Notes under the pieces: model-generated | Told to the model about the DNA's origin: nothing | Database searches by the model: none | What the model saw: the letters and a program-made list of their open reading frames with translations, nothing else | Program-made: the position numbers and the translations under genes | Shown here: positions 49,830 through 61,639 of the stretch, one piece after another | Layout: each line of letters opens with the position of its first letter | How positions within the stretch are numbered: position 1 is the first letter of the stretch | Source: Druceiella hillmani | Taxonomy: Eukaryota; Arthropoda; Insecta; Lepidoptera; Hepialidae | DNA length: 64,000 nt | Assembly (NCBI GenBank): GCA_039881145.1 | Contig: JAYKKI010000076.1 | Location: 11,029,001-11,093,000 of the forward strand | Direction of reading: 5' to 3'

Positions 49830-49999
49830 TAAACAATCACAATTAAACAGCAAAGAGCATCGATAAACAAGTGGGCTTCGACCGAATTCGTGACGGAATC
49901 GGCCGTGATATGAAATATGTATCACTGTTGCCACGTTTCAGAAGCGGTTTATGGGGGCAGCTGTATATATAGCGCATCAGGTAGCCATTTCGGACACAG
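49830..49999 (+). promoter_or_regulatory. Promoter of cuticle gene 2
   Basis: TATATATA at 49964-49971 and an initiator CGGACACAGTTCACTTG near 49997. Conserved with 37335-37500: TAAACAGCAAAGAGCA, AATCGGCCGTGATATGAAAT and CAGCTGTATATATAG. Similarity stops upstream of about 49828, so the proximal 170 bases hold the shared control. Confidence 0.8.
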
Positions 50000-50033
50000 T
50001 TCACTTGTGGTCTTTTACCTGAACGCATTAACT

Positions 50034-51498
50034 ATGAGATCTGTAAGTTTAAATAGCCATTTTACATAATTTTTTGAATAGATCCTTTGTTTTAAAATTA
50101 TTAAATTTAATGCTACATAAATAGCAACTCCTATTAAGGGGGGCAACGAGATTAACTTAATATATAAAAAATGTTGGATTAACAAATTCGATGCTTCATG
50201 AATTTTCAATATTGGAATTTCTATTAATGGGTATATTTTCTGTTAACTACAATGATAGAATCGTTTTACCACATTTCAAAATAAAAACTTCTCTTTCAAC
50301 TCTCCGAAAAACACGGTGAAAAACCGTCTCCTAAAAATAAACCATTTTGTAATCAGGCAGTTAACAATTTTATTGACAAATTATACGTTATAATATTACT
50401 GGTCATTGTTTTTGATTAAATATATAACTTTTTAATTAAGTAATTCTACATCCTAAGGTACTAATCGATTTCCATGAAATATACTATTTTTGCAATATCA
50501 TTTTCTCAATTTAAACATATTGTTTTTAAATAAATATAAGCGCATATCATGTATAGAAATGAAATCACTGGCAAGGAAAATTTTTTGCAGCTATTATTAA
50601 TAGCATCTGTGGTAGGCTTCTGTGCTGCTGGTAGATTGGATAATAACTACCTGCCGCCAAACAGCGCAGCTCCTCAAAGAGCTTATAGCGGACCAAGTTT
50701 CAGCCACATACAACCAGGACAAGGTCCCAATTTCAGACCGTTTAGTGGTAGTGCTTCCTTCCGAAACGTAGGAAATGGTGGAGTTTACAGCGGCGGCGGC
50801 AATTCTGGAGCTTACCAAAGTGGAGGATATGGTGGAGCATCAGCTAGACAGCAAAGTTCCTATGAGGCAAATGCTCAAATTTTGAGATCAAACAGCGACA
50901 TTAACGAACATGGCTACGCCTACGATTTTGAAACATCCAACGGTATAAGAGCGGATCAGTCGGCGCATGCTGTTAATGGCGTGCAGGCGCAAGGCAGCTT
51001 CGCATATAAAGGAGACGACGGACACGATTACAGTATCAGCTACACCGCAGATGAGAACGGCTACCAGCCACGCGGTGATCATTTACCCACCTCACCGCCC
51101 ATTCCCGAAGCCATTCTGCGCTCGTTGGAGCAAAATGCACGCGAAGAAGCTGCCGGTGGCTCTAGTGACGGTAAGTTCCTTTTGAGTGTCCATATTATTA
51201 TAATAAATTAATTAATGAATATATATACATATTCAAATGTTGTCTCACAGCAACGAAAATTCTTTTAGTGTTATCAATATGACTGAGAAATTTTCCTTTA
51301 TGACATGTAAATATTATTGAATGTATAGGAAGTTACCGCTCAGACTTAGCGTCTCACAGCGGTGGTGCGGGCCAGTATTACGGCGGTGCGCGGCAGGGCG
51401 CTTTCTTGCAAACCCAGGCGTTGACCAGCTCACCCTCACGCCAGTACCTTGCACCACACCAGCAGTCTTACAGTGCGCGATCTGGCTACAACTACTAA
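50034..51498 (+). CDS. RR-1 cuticular protein 2 (pupal cuticle protein 20/36-like)
   Basis: Exons 50034-50042 (M-R-S), 50591-51170 and 51329-51498, with GT-AG introns of 548 and 158 bp. Both large exons have exactly the same lengths as in gene 1 (580 and 170), giving 252 residues. The signal peptide is [17 protein letters not shown], then [16 protein letters not shown], a Gly/Ser/Tyr-rich stretch with GNSGAYQSGGYGGAS, and the RR-1 domain from [20 protein letters not shown] to [13 protein letters not shown]. The consensus residues are all kept and the only changes in the RR core are conservative (SISY for SVSY). The C-terminus is ARSGYNY. Expected role: secreted chitin-binding structural protein of epidermal cuticle. 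A longer apparent frame starting at 50549 runs through intron 1 and is not the real start. Coding DNA is much closer to gene 1 than the introns are. Confidence 0.95.
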
Positions 51499-51817
51499 AC
51501 AATACTTAATTACTACCTTAAAAATTAACTAGAGTATCTCTTTAATTACATCCTTTATACTTTTCATTCTAACTTTCAATTTCCTCTATGTCGTTTTGTG
51601 ATTTTTCTTTTTCTCACTCATAGTGTGATTAATAGTTAGATTTACAATTATTTCAAATTTAAGTACTTCAAAATATATCAATCTGCAAAGTCTTTAATGA
51701 GTGAACTAGTTCAAAATCACAGTTTACAGTTGAAAACAAGTTTAAGAAAATTTCATTGTGATATTGTTATTCTTAAGTGGGCAAAATAGATGTTACATGG
51801 TAAGTTGTATATTTAGT

Positions 51818-51823
51818 AATAAA
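51818..51823 (+). other. Poly(A) signal of cuticle gene 2
   Basis: AATAAA 320 bases after the stop, with a second AATAAA at 51831. The nearest one is not closer to the stop as in gene 1, so the 3' untranslated region is probably longer. Confidence 0.5.
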
Positions 51824-51839
51824 AATTTTGAATAAAAAT

Positions 51840-52694
51840 AATTTCAGTGCGTTTTACTTTACGACTTTTAACAAAAAAAATCATTACAACAAAACCTAGT
51901 TTACAAGACAATAATGACTTCCGCAATATTAATTGACAACACAAAGAGCAATGCATCTTCAGTGATGCTGCTTTTAGTTAACTGGGTCGCGCGTTATCTT
52001 TTCATTCAACTGTGAGATTGTCTCATGGATAAATATTACAAATATCGTTCCAACATATTTCAGAAATACTTTCAAGAGATTTTAAATTTATGAAATTTAT
52101 CTGTGTACCAAGGTTATACCAAAAATATGTTTGAATTGACTTGTGGGTTAATTGGATTCTAAATTACTTCAGTTATTTTGATAATCATTACATATTATGC
52201 AGTTCTTTGAAGGTTACAATATAGATCATTTTTAAAATTAGGTTCTTTGCAACAAATACTGACGACAGTATATTTATCGGAAATAGATTTTGTATAACAG
52301 GCACATATTTGCAGTCAGATATTGTAACAATTATTTTTTTTATTATTTGTCTACTAGCCATAATTTCCTTAGCTTACCTTTTTTTACACCCCGACTCCAA
52401 TAGCTGGTATTAGTCAACTTGAAAAAAACTTTTCATTGCAAATTTTATAGAATTTAATTTTTCCTCTAATGGTTTTTTATACTATCTCAATACATAAGTA
52501 TTACATCACTAAAAATGATACAAGTTTTAATATATCTCTTCATCTTTCTATATTTTAAGCAATTAGGGAAATTTATTTGAGTATACATAAACGCTAATTT
52601 CTGGAAATACTAGAGCAACTATGATAAAAGTTTTATTCCATAGGGTTTGTGATGATACTCCATCATGATACATTAATCCTTCAGAGTAGTTACA
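51840..52694. other. No gene recognised
   Basis: AT-rich. TTGACAACACAAAGAGCAAT at 51933 is unremarkable. No repeat family found. Confidence 0.5.
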
Positions 52695-53145
52695 GGCAAT
52701 GTATCATAACGTAATATCTAAAGAGTGCTATGTAATAGAAAATAAATATGAGTAGTTTGAAAGTACATCTAATTTTTTCTCGCCCTGATTACACTACAAA
52801 AAAAAAATTTCAAAATAATTTTTTAATTACTGAAGAAAACGTCAACATTCAGGAACTCACTGGTAAAAGAGGCGGAGATTAAGATAGTAGGATCTGGAGG
52901 AGTAAGAGTAATTAGAGGCAATGTATCATAACGTAATATCTAAAAAGAGCTATGTAATAGAATATAAATATGGCTAGTTTGAAAATAGATCTAATTTTTT
53001 TCGCACTGATTACGCTATAAAAACACTTCAACATAATGCTTAAAAAATCTATTATACTGATGAAAACGTCAATATATAGACACTCACTGATAAAGTAGCT
53101 GGTGATTAAGATAATAGAATCTGCAGGAGTAGTAACTGGAGCTAA
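52695..53145. repeat. Tandem duplication, two units of about 222 bp
   Basis: Both units start GGCAATGTATCATAACGTAA (52695 and 52917), continue CTATGTAATAGAA, GAAAACGTCAA and end GGAGTAAGAGTAA/GGAGTAGTAACTGGA. By eye they are about 80-85% alike, so the event is not recent. Confidence 0.9.
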
Positions 53146-53388
53146 GGAACGGCAGTGACTATAAACACCGAATACGTTTTTTTAACAAATGAGATTTTGT
53201 TTTTGGTGAAGAACAGCAACCTCATACCGGCTAATTTATTTATTATTTACCAATTACTTTGAATTATTAACGCCGACAGGACAATGAAAGAAACTTGGTT
53301 AATGCCGGGTGACAATCACTAGTTGTAGACAAAGATGTCACGCAGTCCATACTCTACAGCGTTGGTAGTTATGATGGATACGTGCTAC

Positions 53389-55430
53389 CACCTTTTAAAG
53401 GCTCCACGATATATTGCACCTATATTTTATTACCTTTCATTTTTTATTTTCGAAATTACCTTTTTCATACACGTAGACAATTCTTATAAACCATTTACTG
53501 TTCATGAAATCAACGTAATTTTATTATGTTATCTTTTTCTTTTTTTCATATCCACGCTTTCATCAATACCGCATTCCCACCCACTTTTTTGTTAGGTTGG
53601 CAACTTATAAACCTGCTGTTTCTGTACACAAACTTTTATATGCAGCGAATAAAATATAACCACCGTCGGTATTGAACACTTGTCGTCAACGTGTAGGCAA
53701 AGCTACATTTCCTTCCTTGTGGAAATATTTGGGCCTTTGACTCAAAACCCATGAAGTTTAATTTTCTGGATCTGGAGAATACGATGGGTAAGGTAACATA
53801 ATCCGTCCAAGTGAAAGTAGTTTTTCTCGCGTTACTTTTGCTACGTGGGGTCGAGCATTGTTATGTAAAAAAAATTGCTCACGTGTCTATCTATCTGTCA
53901 TAACCGATTTTCTTAAAAACGGTTTTATGCAGAAACTTGAAATTTGGCCTAGATTTATGTTGTATTAAATGGCATATTAATTATTTCTGAAGCGCGAATA
54001 AATAAAAATAATTTTTTAACATTTTTATGTACCGTGAGGTATTGTCGTAAAGAACACGTTAATATTTTTTTGAAGACATGCAAAAAGCGCACTATATACC
54101 CTCACCCTTATTTTCGTAAATACTAAGCTAAAAATTATGAAAACACAATGTTGATCGAATCTGACTAGAACATTAGAGATAAACTATAGCGATTATCCAA
54201 GGTCTTACCGTTTTTGAGAAATTGGCTCTATTTTCACACCTGTGAAAGAAATACAAGATAACATATTAATGCGGTTAAAAATATTAATATTCATAAATGG
54301 TTTAATAGAAACACTTTGTGTTTCTATTAAACCATTTATCTAAGTGCTTAGAGTTTTATATAAAACTTATTATATACTGAACCTTTGTAACGCGGATTCT
54401 ACTTGTACTTAATGGTTTCTTTAAACTTCTATAATTCTCTAAATTGTATGTACTTGTCGTTACTTTTTCCTTCAAAGCACAGTTATGATAGAATGCTAAA
54501 CTTTGTGAACCATGTGTACCTTTTATCACTTTGACGCGTATGTCACCATCCTTCAAATGTTCAACAATAAAATGCACCTATGTTTTTATTATCTTCCATT
54601 TTTTATTTGTAAATTTATTTTTTTCATGCAGGCGGACAAATCGTATCAATTTACTGTACTGTATTTTGTGTGTTTTATCTTTTTTTCATAATCATACTTT
54701 CTTCGATATCGCTTTCCCGTCGATTATTTGTTGCGTCCATTCTTTTCAGTTATTTTGTGTCTTTTTCCCTACTTATCCTAGATTCGCATCCATAAGCATT
54801 TTTATATTAATACTTAATCTGTTTTTTTTTTACATCTCTGTCTCTCATACCCAATTTTCTCAGCAGTAACTTGAAATTTTAACCTAAATGCAAATATTAT
54901 TAACTCGCATATTCATTATTTCGAATCGAATCTTTTTTTACTTTCATACTTTGTGAGGTATCCGTCTGCAAAGCCAGTTGTTAAGAACTTTTTAATATTT
55001 TTTTTAGAATTTTAAGTGACATTCTCTCAGAGATACGCACCAGGATGTGCAAAAAAGTACACTCCTCCTGATACTAAGCTGAAAATCATGAAAATACAGG
55101 ATTTGTTGAGAATCTGACTTGAATATTACATACAAAATATAGCCACATCCAAGGTTTCATACTTTTTGAAAAATTCTCGACATTTTCACATCCTTGAAAG
55201 AAATATTAGTTTATATATTAATATGGTTAAAAACAATGTTAATATTAAAAAATAATTTAATAGAATAGAATTAAAAAATAAGCGTTTAGAATTTTACAGG
55301 TACCAAATTACAAACTAACCTTTGTATTATGAGTTTTACTAGTACTAAATATTTTTTAAAGAACGTCGATAAGTCTGTAAATTGCTGTACTTGTCATTTT
55401 ACATCCTTTTCTCTCCGACATTAAACATTT
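53389..55430. repeat. Diverged tandem duplication, two units of about 0.9-1.1 kb
   Basis: Unit 1 (53389-54480) and unit 2 (54544-55425) share in order: ATTGCACCTAT/AATGCACCTATG, TTCCATTTTTTATTT, TTTTTCATA, ATACTAAGCT, a TTGAGAAATT/TTGAAAAATT region, TGAAAGAAATA, ATATTAATATGGTTAAAAA, and CTTGTCATTTTACATCCTTT-like ends. A third start (GAACAATAAAACTCATC, 55431) follows. The frames 53335-53595 and 54531-54869 are Phe/Tyr-rich readings of this repeat and probably not genes. Confidence 0.65.
54293..54339. repeat. Perfect 22 bp hairpin with a TTT loop
   Basis: ATAAATGGTTTAATAGAAAC+AC, TTT, then the exact complement. It lies in unit 1 of the tandem duplication; unit 2 has only a degenerate form. A nearly loopless inverted duplication is a typical replication-slippage product. 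Confidence 0.95.
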
Positions 55431-56133
55431 TGAACAATAAAACTCATCAACTAAAGTCCTAACTAGTATGACTATTTACTTGTCTGTACTTTACGTATCG
55501 TAGTGACTCACACGTTACATTTATCAGTAGGCATATTTCAGATATCTTCAAATATCTGCTGATGTTGTACGTGTATATTATTTGATACTATTATGATCAT
55601 ATATATCCGGAACGTTAGGCATGAAACCAGAATTTTTTTATTTGTGTAGTCAGACAATTTCTTTATGTAGTTATGGAATTTAATATCAACTAAGACTTAA
55701 TATACGCTAACTTCTATGGTGGTAATCTACTCTTGATTGATTCTAACATGAAAAACCACAGAGTAGCAATTTTTTACCCGGTGTCTATATAGTCAGTTCG
55801 AAAGAAATTAGGGTCTACAAAACATCTCGAATGTTATGTCAAATTATTTTCCAAATAATATAATTAAAGCAAGTCATGGACAATTTCCGCCTACGCTACC
55901 AGTCATTAAATGCATGAGTATATAATAGGTTGCCAGTAAAGTGAACCTGAGTTTATTCGATTTTCCTAATTTTCTCAATCGCAATAATACATACCTTTGC
56001 GAATCAATGATCCTGGTGATGTCAGCGTAAAAGTTTTTTGCCGGTACGTTACATTAATATTACCGAATAAAACATAAAGAAGTTTAATGTCTAATGTGCG
56101 CAGCTGTAACGCATCCTTTTTCCAACTTATAAA
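55431..56133. other. No gene recognised
   Basis: AT-rich flank of the Copia element; no frame or repeat assigned beyond the possible third unit start. Confidence 0.45.
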
Positions 56134-56500
56134 TGTTTAAATATTAAACTATGGCGAGGTCGTTCCTTCCTGTGTAATCCTAGTAGTCTATTATAAGGGG
56201 TATAAAGACCGTGACGCAGTTACCGGAATTCCTTTATTTTGTTTTTTCCTTGGAGACAACAGAACTAGCAGTGGTTATTTGCCTTTTTGATGCCTCATGA
56301 AGGAATATTTGAAGAATCAAACAAGTTTTCTCACCAACTTGCTCTCAATTCATGGAACTTGTAACTATTTATGGGACTTATTTATTATTATGTGACTTAT
56401 TTTATATTATTTATTTATGGTACCTTAGCTTGAAACTAGTTTAGCAATTAAAAATTGCCAAAAAAAATTAATGAATATAATCAACAAACGTACATTTATC
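56134..56500 (+). repeat. Probable 5' LTR of the Copia element
   Basis: It aligns with 59916-60115 through CTATGGCGAGGTCGTTCCTT, TGTAATCCTAGTAGTCTAT, TATAAAGACCGTGACGCA and CAGTGGTTATTTGCC. The end is uncertain: CATTTATCGAACCACCAACC near 56495 may be its boundary. Confidence 0.6.
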
Positions 56501-56612
56501 GAACCACCAACCACGACATAACAATAAAGGTATGATGACTTCAAATAATTCTTTAATATTAATTTAAATATAAATGTTTCGGAAAAATTATTCTACTTGA
56601 AGTTTTGCCAAA

Positions 56613-56912
56613 ATGCATAAACTTCGAAATATCAGATTTAAACTAGATTACGAGTATCTTATGACAAAGCATCTTTCCGGTCTGTTTAATTCGTACAAAT
56701 CAATGACCATAGCAATCGAAAATTCTGGTATGAAAGTAAGCGCGGATTCGATCAAGACAAAATATTACAAGGTGCTAGAACAATCAATATCGACACAAAG
56801 ACGTACGTATTAAATAGAAATTTTAAAAGAAAATGCAATAAAAATTGATTTCAGTAGCAACCCCGTTGTTTTAATTGTTATAGATTTGGTCATACAAGAG
56901 CGAAATGCAAAT
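56613..56912 (+). pseudogene. Copia gag fragment with zinc knuckle
   Basis: The frame from 56613 contains YEYLMTKHLSGLFNSYKSM then TIAIENSGMKVSADSIKTKY, the usual middle of Copia gag (…IENSG..I..D..KTKLL). Downstream, in another frame, CFNCYRFGHTRAKCK (about 56867-56911) is a CX2CX4HX4C zinc knuckle followed at once by a stop. The N-terminal third of gag is missing, and the break between the two parts shows a frameshift. Confidence 0.75.
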
Positions 56913-57315
56913 AAAAGCAAAAACAAAATAGAAGTATAAATCATGAAAACTTAAATACGCTGCTACATTATTTATTATTTACGTGATAAAGTATAATTAC
57001 CTTTCGCATAGAGAAACAAAAAGCTGTTGCAACTTAGTAGCAGGGTGGGCGCCTATCAAGGCAATAAAAATTGCATGTAAAAACCACTGAAAATACCAGT
57101 TTCTGGTCTAATAAGTCTGGATGTCTATAATACTAAAGTTTATAAATAGTTCAGTTTAATAAAATTCCTCTTAAAAGAGTGTTATATGTATCATTAAAAA
57201 CGGTTGCCCAGTACTTTTTAATAATAAAGGGTGTTTAATAAAAAGTAGACAAATGAGATCGTGGCAACTGCAAGTCTGGTCGATGGCATGTGCAGATTAA
57301 GCGCATTCAACAAAC

Positions 57316-57696
57316 GTGAATACAAAATGCATGCCCAAACTGAATAGTAAAGCGCGAGACGTGGTCTTCTTAAGATCGATCGTAAAAAGAAATTATGTTC
57401 CAGTAAACCTGATAGAATCCAAGTACAAGTCAGCTTTATCTTACACTTTTGAAGACTCTCAAAATACGTCAGGGTCAACAAACATAATCCTAGACTGCGA
57501 GTGTGTCACGGGAAATATGTTTCCGAGCGAATTCTCATCAAGCCAAATCACATATTCAACAAAAATACATATAAAAGTTCCGACACTTAACATAATGCTA
57601 AAACAAATACGTTTCGAAACAATCGAAGAAAAGGGCCACATATATTATAATGAAAGATCATTCAACATCAAAGTATTAAATTGTCAAAAAAATTAA
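57316..57696 (+). pseudogene. Possible Copia protease-region remnant
   Basis: A 126-codon open frame. The segment NIILDCECVTGNMFPSEF may correspond to the ILDSG....M...F aspartic-protease region with the catalytic D-S-G changed to D-C-E. VPTLNIMLKQIRFETIEEKG then resembles the 'VP.L..NL.SV..L.EKG' that follows it in Copia polyproteins. The first 45 codons (PKLNSKARDVVFL) do not fit that order. It lies farther from the zinc knuckle than usual, so an insertion or rearrangement is likely. Moderate to low certainty. Confidence 0.4.
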
Positions 57697-57749
57697 ATCA
57701 GTTAAATTCAAGAAGATAGAAAATGTCTAAAGGAAACTTGAATATCATG

Positions 57750-58200
<451 letters not shown>

Positions 58201-58379
58201 GAACAACAGTAATAGAGTATTAAAACATAGTTGTGTCCTAGAATTAAGCGACTAAACAAGAGAATAAATTGTAAAATGATATTGAACATGAATAAAATTC
58301 AATAAAAGCAATGTATAATTATAAATGAATATACTCTGAGAATCAATTTTGGTGAATAATAGTGTTATACATTATTAAA

Positions 58380-58860
58380 ATATATACATTACACCTTCAA
58401 AAGGACTGGAATGCGAACCAAATATAATGCGTAAAATGAACAAATCACTTTACGAATTAAAACAAGCTCCCTAGATGCTGGAATACAAAGTTTAACTTGG
58501 TTTTAACAATTTTGCCTTACTAAAAGTAAAACTGATCCCCTTGTAAGACTGCAATAAAGTGACGGCACACCTGAGAATAAAGTGTAGTGTTGGTAGAAAC
58601 ATAATAATTTATCCTATAACTGTGACTAAATCTGACATAATATTCTTTGTAAGTTATGTAAGCAGGTTTTTAAACTTTTAAATGAGTCTCACAGAAAAGC
58701 AGTGGGGAAAAAATGTAAAAGAAACAAAGGAATTCGAATTGTGCTATTTGCATGATGCAAACTATGCAAACGACATTGAAACCAAAGGCCCAGTAAGTAG
58801 ATGCATATTTCTGAAGAACGGAGCTCCTGTCAGTGAAGAACTGTGACTCTGTCTACCACC
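58380..58860 (+). pseudogene. Copia reverse transcriptase and RNase H fragments
   Basis: Frame 58415-58470 reads RKMNKSLYELKQAP and a stop, matching the 'KLNKSLYGLKQAPR.W' motif of Copia reverse transcriptase, followed by decayed FNNFALLKVKLIPL. Farther on, 58745-58833 reads YLHDANYANDIETKGPVSRC then IFLKNGAPVS. This is the Copia RNase H motif 'Y.DADYA.D...R.S..GY.F...G.P.SW', in which the first active-site region reads HDANYA. The sequence between, including the YVDD region, is missing. Confidence 0.75.
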
Positions 58861-59147
58861 GAAGTATCATGGAGATCTGCACGGTCGCCGAGGAGGCGGA
58901 TTGATTTAAACAGTCGCTATGTGATCTAAGTAAACTTAATAAAATGCTTGTATTTAAACATCAATAACATAGTGCTATAAGTGCAACTAAAACGGTGACT
59001 TTAAAAAAATGTGAACACATAGAAATTAGGTACAAATTTGAACCCCGAAGGAAAGGTTATAATGCTAGAGTTAAATAGAATTTGTTGAACTCAAACAAAT
59101 TTATTCAATATGTTAATTGCAACAGACTGTGTGAAAAATCCATTGAT

Positions 59148-59394
59148 TGAATATATTTGGCGTTAATTTTGTAGAATTTCATTATTCACAATTAAATGCA
59201 ACTCATTATTTCAGTGTAGTATTATTTCTACTTTCTTTAGGTTTTTTACCACGACCTAGGTTTCGTTGTATTTCAACATCTTCAGGTATATTAGCAAAGA
59301 TGCTAATAGCTCACCTGAAGATGAATGAATGATGATACAACGAAATCTAGGTCGTGGTAAAGAATTTAAAGAAAGTTAGTTTCAGTTAATTGTG
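59148..59394 (-). mobile_element. Palindromic element, copy J (full, 12 bp target duplication)
   Basis: Reverse orientation: TGAATATATTTGGCGTTAAT tail on the left, TTAATTGTG terminus on the right. Flanks AAATCCATTGAT (59136-59147) and AAATCTATTGAT (59395-59406) form a 12 bp duplication with one mismatch. Parts of the arms have changed (CATTATTTCAGTGTAGTATT; GATGAATGAATGATGATAC). It is nested in the Copia element between RNase H and the 3' LTR, so it inserted after that element. Confidence 0.9.
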
Positions 59395-59915
59395 AAATCT
59401 ATTGATATTCTATAATCTATTAATTTATAACAATTTGTGATTATTCGACTTTATTCAACATTTAAATGATATTGTACAATACATTGTCAATTCTTGATCA
59501 TCAATACTTGTTATCTTTGGTTAACACCATTCATTATATATAATTTTTTAATGGTAAAGAAACTGTATAATAGTATAATGCATTGTTAATTTCTGACCTA
59601 TCCATACTGTATTAATACATATTAACTTTAATATTTGAAGTTACATCTCTACTGTCATTGTTAAGAAAATTCTTTAGTTTTATCAACCTGTCAATACATG
59701 TCTCGTAATAGTTGAAATAGAAATCGATATATGATATATAAAATGTAAATTCAGGTGAAATCGAATATATGTCTGTATCGAATGTATGAAGGTTACTGTG
59801 TGATTTTTTGTATATGAGTTTATCTTGAACAGGAAACATGCACTTGTCAAGAAGGTTCTATTTTGTATACACATAACAAGTTACATTAGTCAGGAAAGTT
59901 CTAATCAGAAGGGAG
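59395..59915. other. Copia 3' internal region, no frame
   Basis: Between copy J and the polypurine tract. Contains two diverged AATGATATTGTACAATACAT / AGTATAATGCATTGTTAATT segments that look like an old short duplication. The minus-strand frames at 59612-59874 are not genes. Confidence 0.5.
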
Positions 59916-60115
59916 TGTAGTAATATTTGACTATGTTAATGTCCTTCTCGTGTAACCCTAATAGTCTATGGCAGGGTGTATGAAAGCCGTAACACACTCA
60001 TTGGACTTCTCTTTTTTCTTCTTTACTTGGGGAAATTGAGCATTCCAGTGGTTAATTGTCCGGATTGCTCATCAGGAAATGACTCAAGAACCACCAACGT
60101 GTTTCCATTAACTTA
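59916..60115 (+). repeat. Probable 3' LTR of the Copia element
   Basis: It starts TGTAGTAATATTTGACTATG directly after the polypurine tract, with TGTAACCCTAATAGTCTATG, GTATGAAAGCCGTAACACAC, ATTCCAGTGGTTAATTGTCC and a CAAGAACCACCAACGTG end region. The right boundary is uncertain by tens of bases. Clear divergence from the 5' LTR means an old insertion. Confidence 0.6.
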
Positions 60116-61639
60116 ATATGAATTAAACAATAGGTAAGAATAATATATATCTAAAGTATTTTATTAAAAAGTACTTGTATATAATGAATACACATTTCAC
60201 AATATTTACTTATCAATCCACGGATTTTGGTGGTACGAAAGTTTCCATTTATCTTAAATCGGAAAAATAGGCACTTACACAAGCAACCTTTTAAAGGCTG
60301 AATTGAGCTTGCACAAGATTCGATGTGCTTTTACGCGCTTATAAAAATTTAAATATTTCCAAGAACACCGCGGATGTGTACTTTATTATCCAGTAGCGCG
60401 CCAGCGTCGAGTTTTGATGGTAGAAGTAATTAAAAGCCAGATAATTTCACCAGTAATCAACTTTTGACATATACAGTTTTTGGAAAAGGTGGTCATCCTT
60501 TCAAAATGGTGTATTTTTCCTCGTTTCAAATATTTATTATGATTCAAATTTGGCTTTTGAAAATGACATCCAGATTTCTATTCTTTTTAACTTTTTTCCC
60601 CACCTTTTCCCTATTTTTTTTATTTAGTAGTTAATAAAAATGTTATGTGTGCCCGTTTGATTCTACCGTTTGCAAGTATTACCAATATGTTTCACTACCT
60701 TTATATGTTGCCTTGTATGTCATGTACGGGCGCGAAATACCGATATTTCCCAAAAAATACTTCATTTTCATTGTTCGTAACTTTTTGACACTCTTATCTT
60801 TTGTTTCTTTTTGAGTTAATTTCTTGTTTGAATATAGAATTTGAAAAAAGTTAGGCCCGATTTCAGCTTCCTATGTAACAATATTTTTGAGATGGACCTA
60901 GTAACAATCACCTAGGGATTTAGCACAGTGTTTATTCAGTAACGTAAAACTTCTTTTTGTACATGGTTTCCATTGTGATGCCAGAGAGGAAGTGGTTCTC
61001 GAGTATACTATAACAGTGTATCCAAATGCAACCTGCAAAACGGACAAATTAAATACTAAAAACATCCTCAAAAGTCGCCACTACACATCCTCAAAAGTCG
61101 CCGTGCTCGATTCCTAGAACGACGAATTGATTAAAAGTAATGCATTGTCCAAACTGCTTCTATAAAAAAACAGTGATTTCAACCTCAAGCGGGTAAACAG
61201 TAGACAATTTCAAAACACTAAACTCGACATTTTTTAACAAACAATCAAATGATTATCCTCGAAAATTAAGATGTTTATCGACATTGTGCTTGCTATCTCC
61301 GATTATTTTTTTGACGTGAAATGGCTTTCATTTCGTTCAGAGGGGGATCACTTGCAAAAACCATATGTAACAAAATATATTACGGTAAGATCGCTTATAA
61401 CTTTGGAAGTAGAGCACCTATTGGCATTATTTTAGTACCATAATTTGGAATATAGAAGCCACTACTTAGTAGTGCATATGTTGCTGGCAAAAATGTCGCT
61501 GTAGTTGCCTGTGGCACGAGTCATTCAGAACTAAATTTACCATCGCGCGCCGTGTTTAATTAGCGATTACTCAGCAGTACATTGATCGATTCGAGCGAGA
61601 GTGGTTGAGTGAGACGTTGGTCTATAGTTATATATTACA
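60116..61639. other. No gene recognised; one short direct repeat
   Basis: ACATCCTCAAAAGTCGCC is repeated at 61062 and 61085. A stretch at 61540-61610 is richer in CpG (CCATCGCGCGCCGTG, GATTCGAGCGAGAG) but shows no start or splice structure I would defend. Confidence 0.5.

Noticed and set aside
50549..50590. ATG at 50549 as the start of cuticle gene 2
   Set aside because: The frame from this ATG runs through the last part of intron 1. The M-R-S exon at 50034, the acceptor at 50590, the promoter and the gene 1 structure all support the spliced start.
53335..54869. Hydrophobic frames at 53335-53595 and 54531-54869 as small membrane proteins
   Set aside because: Both are Phe-rich readings of T-rich tracts at similar places in the two units of a tandem repeat, and the frames themselves are not conserved between the units.
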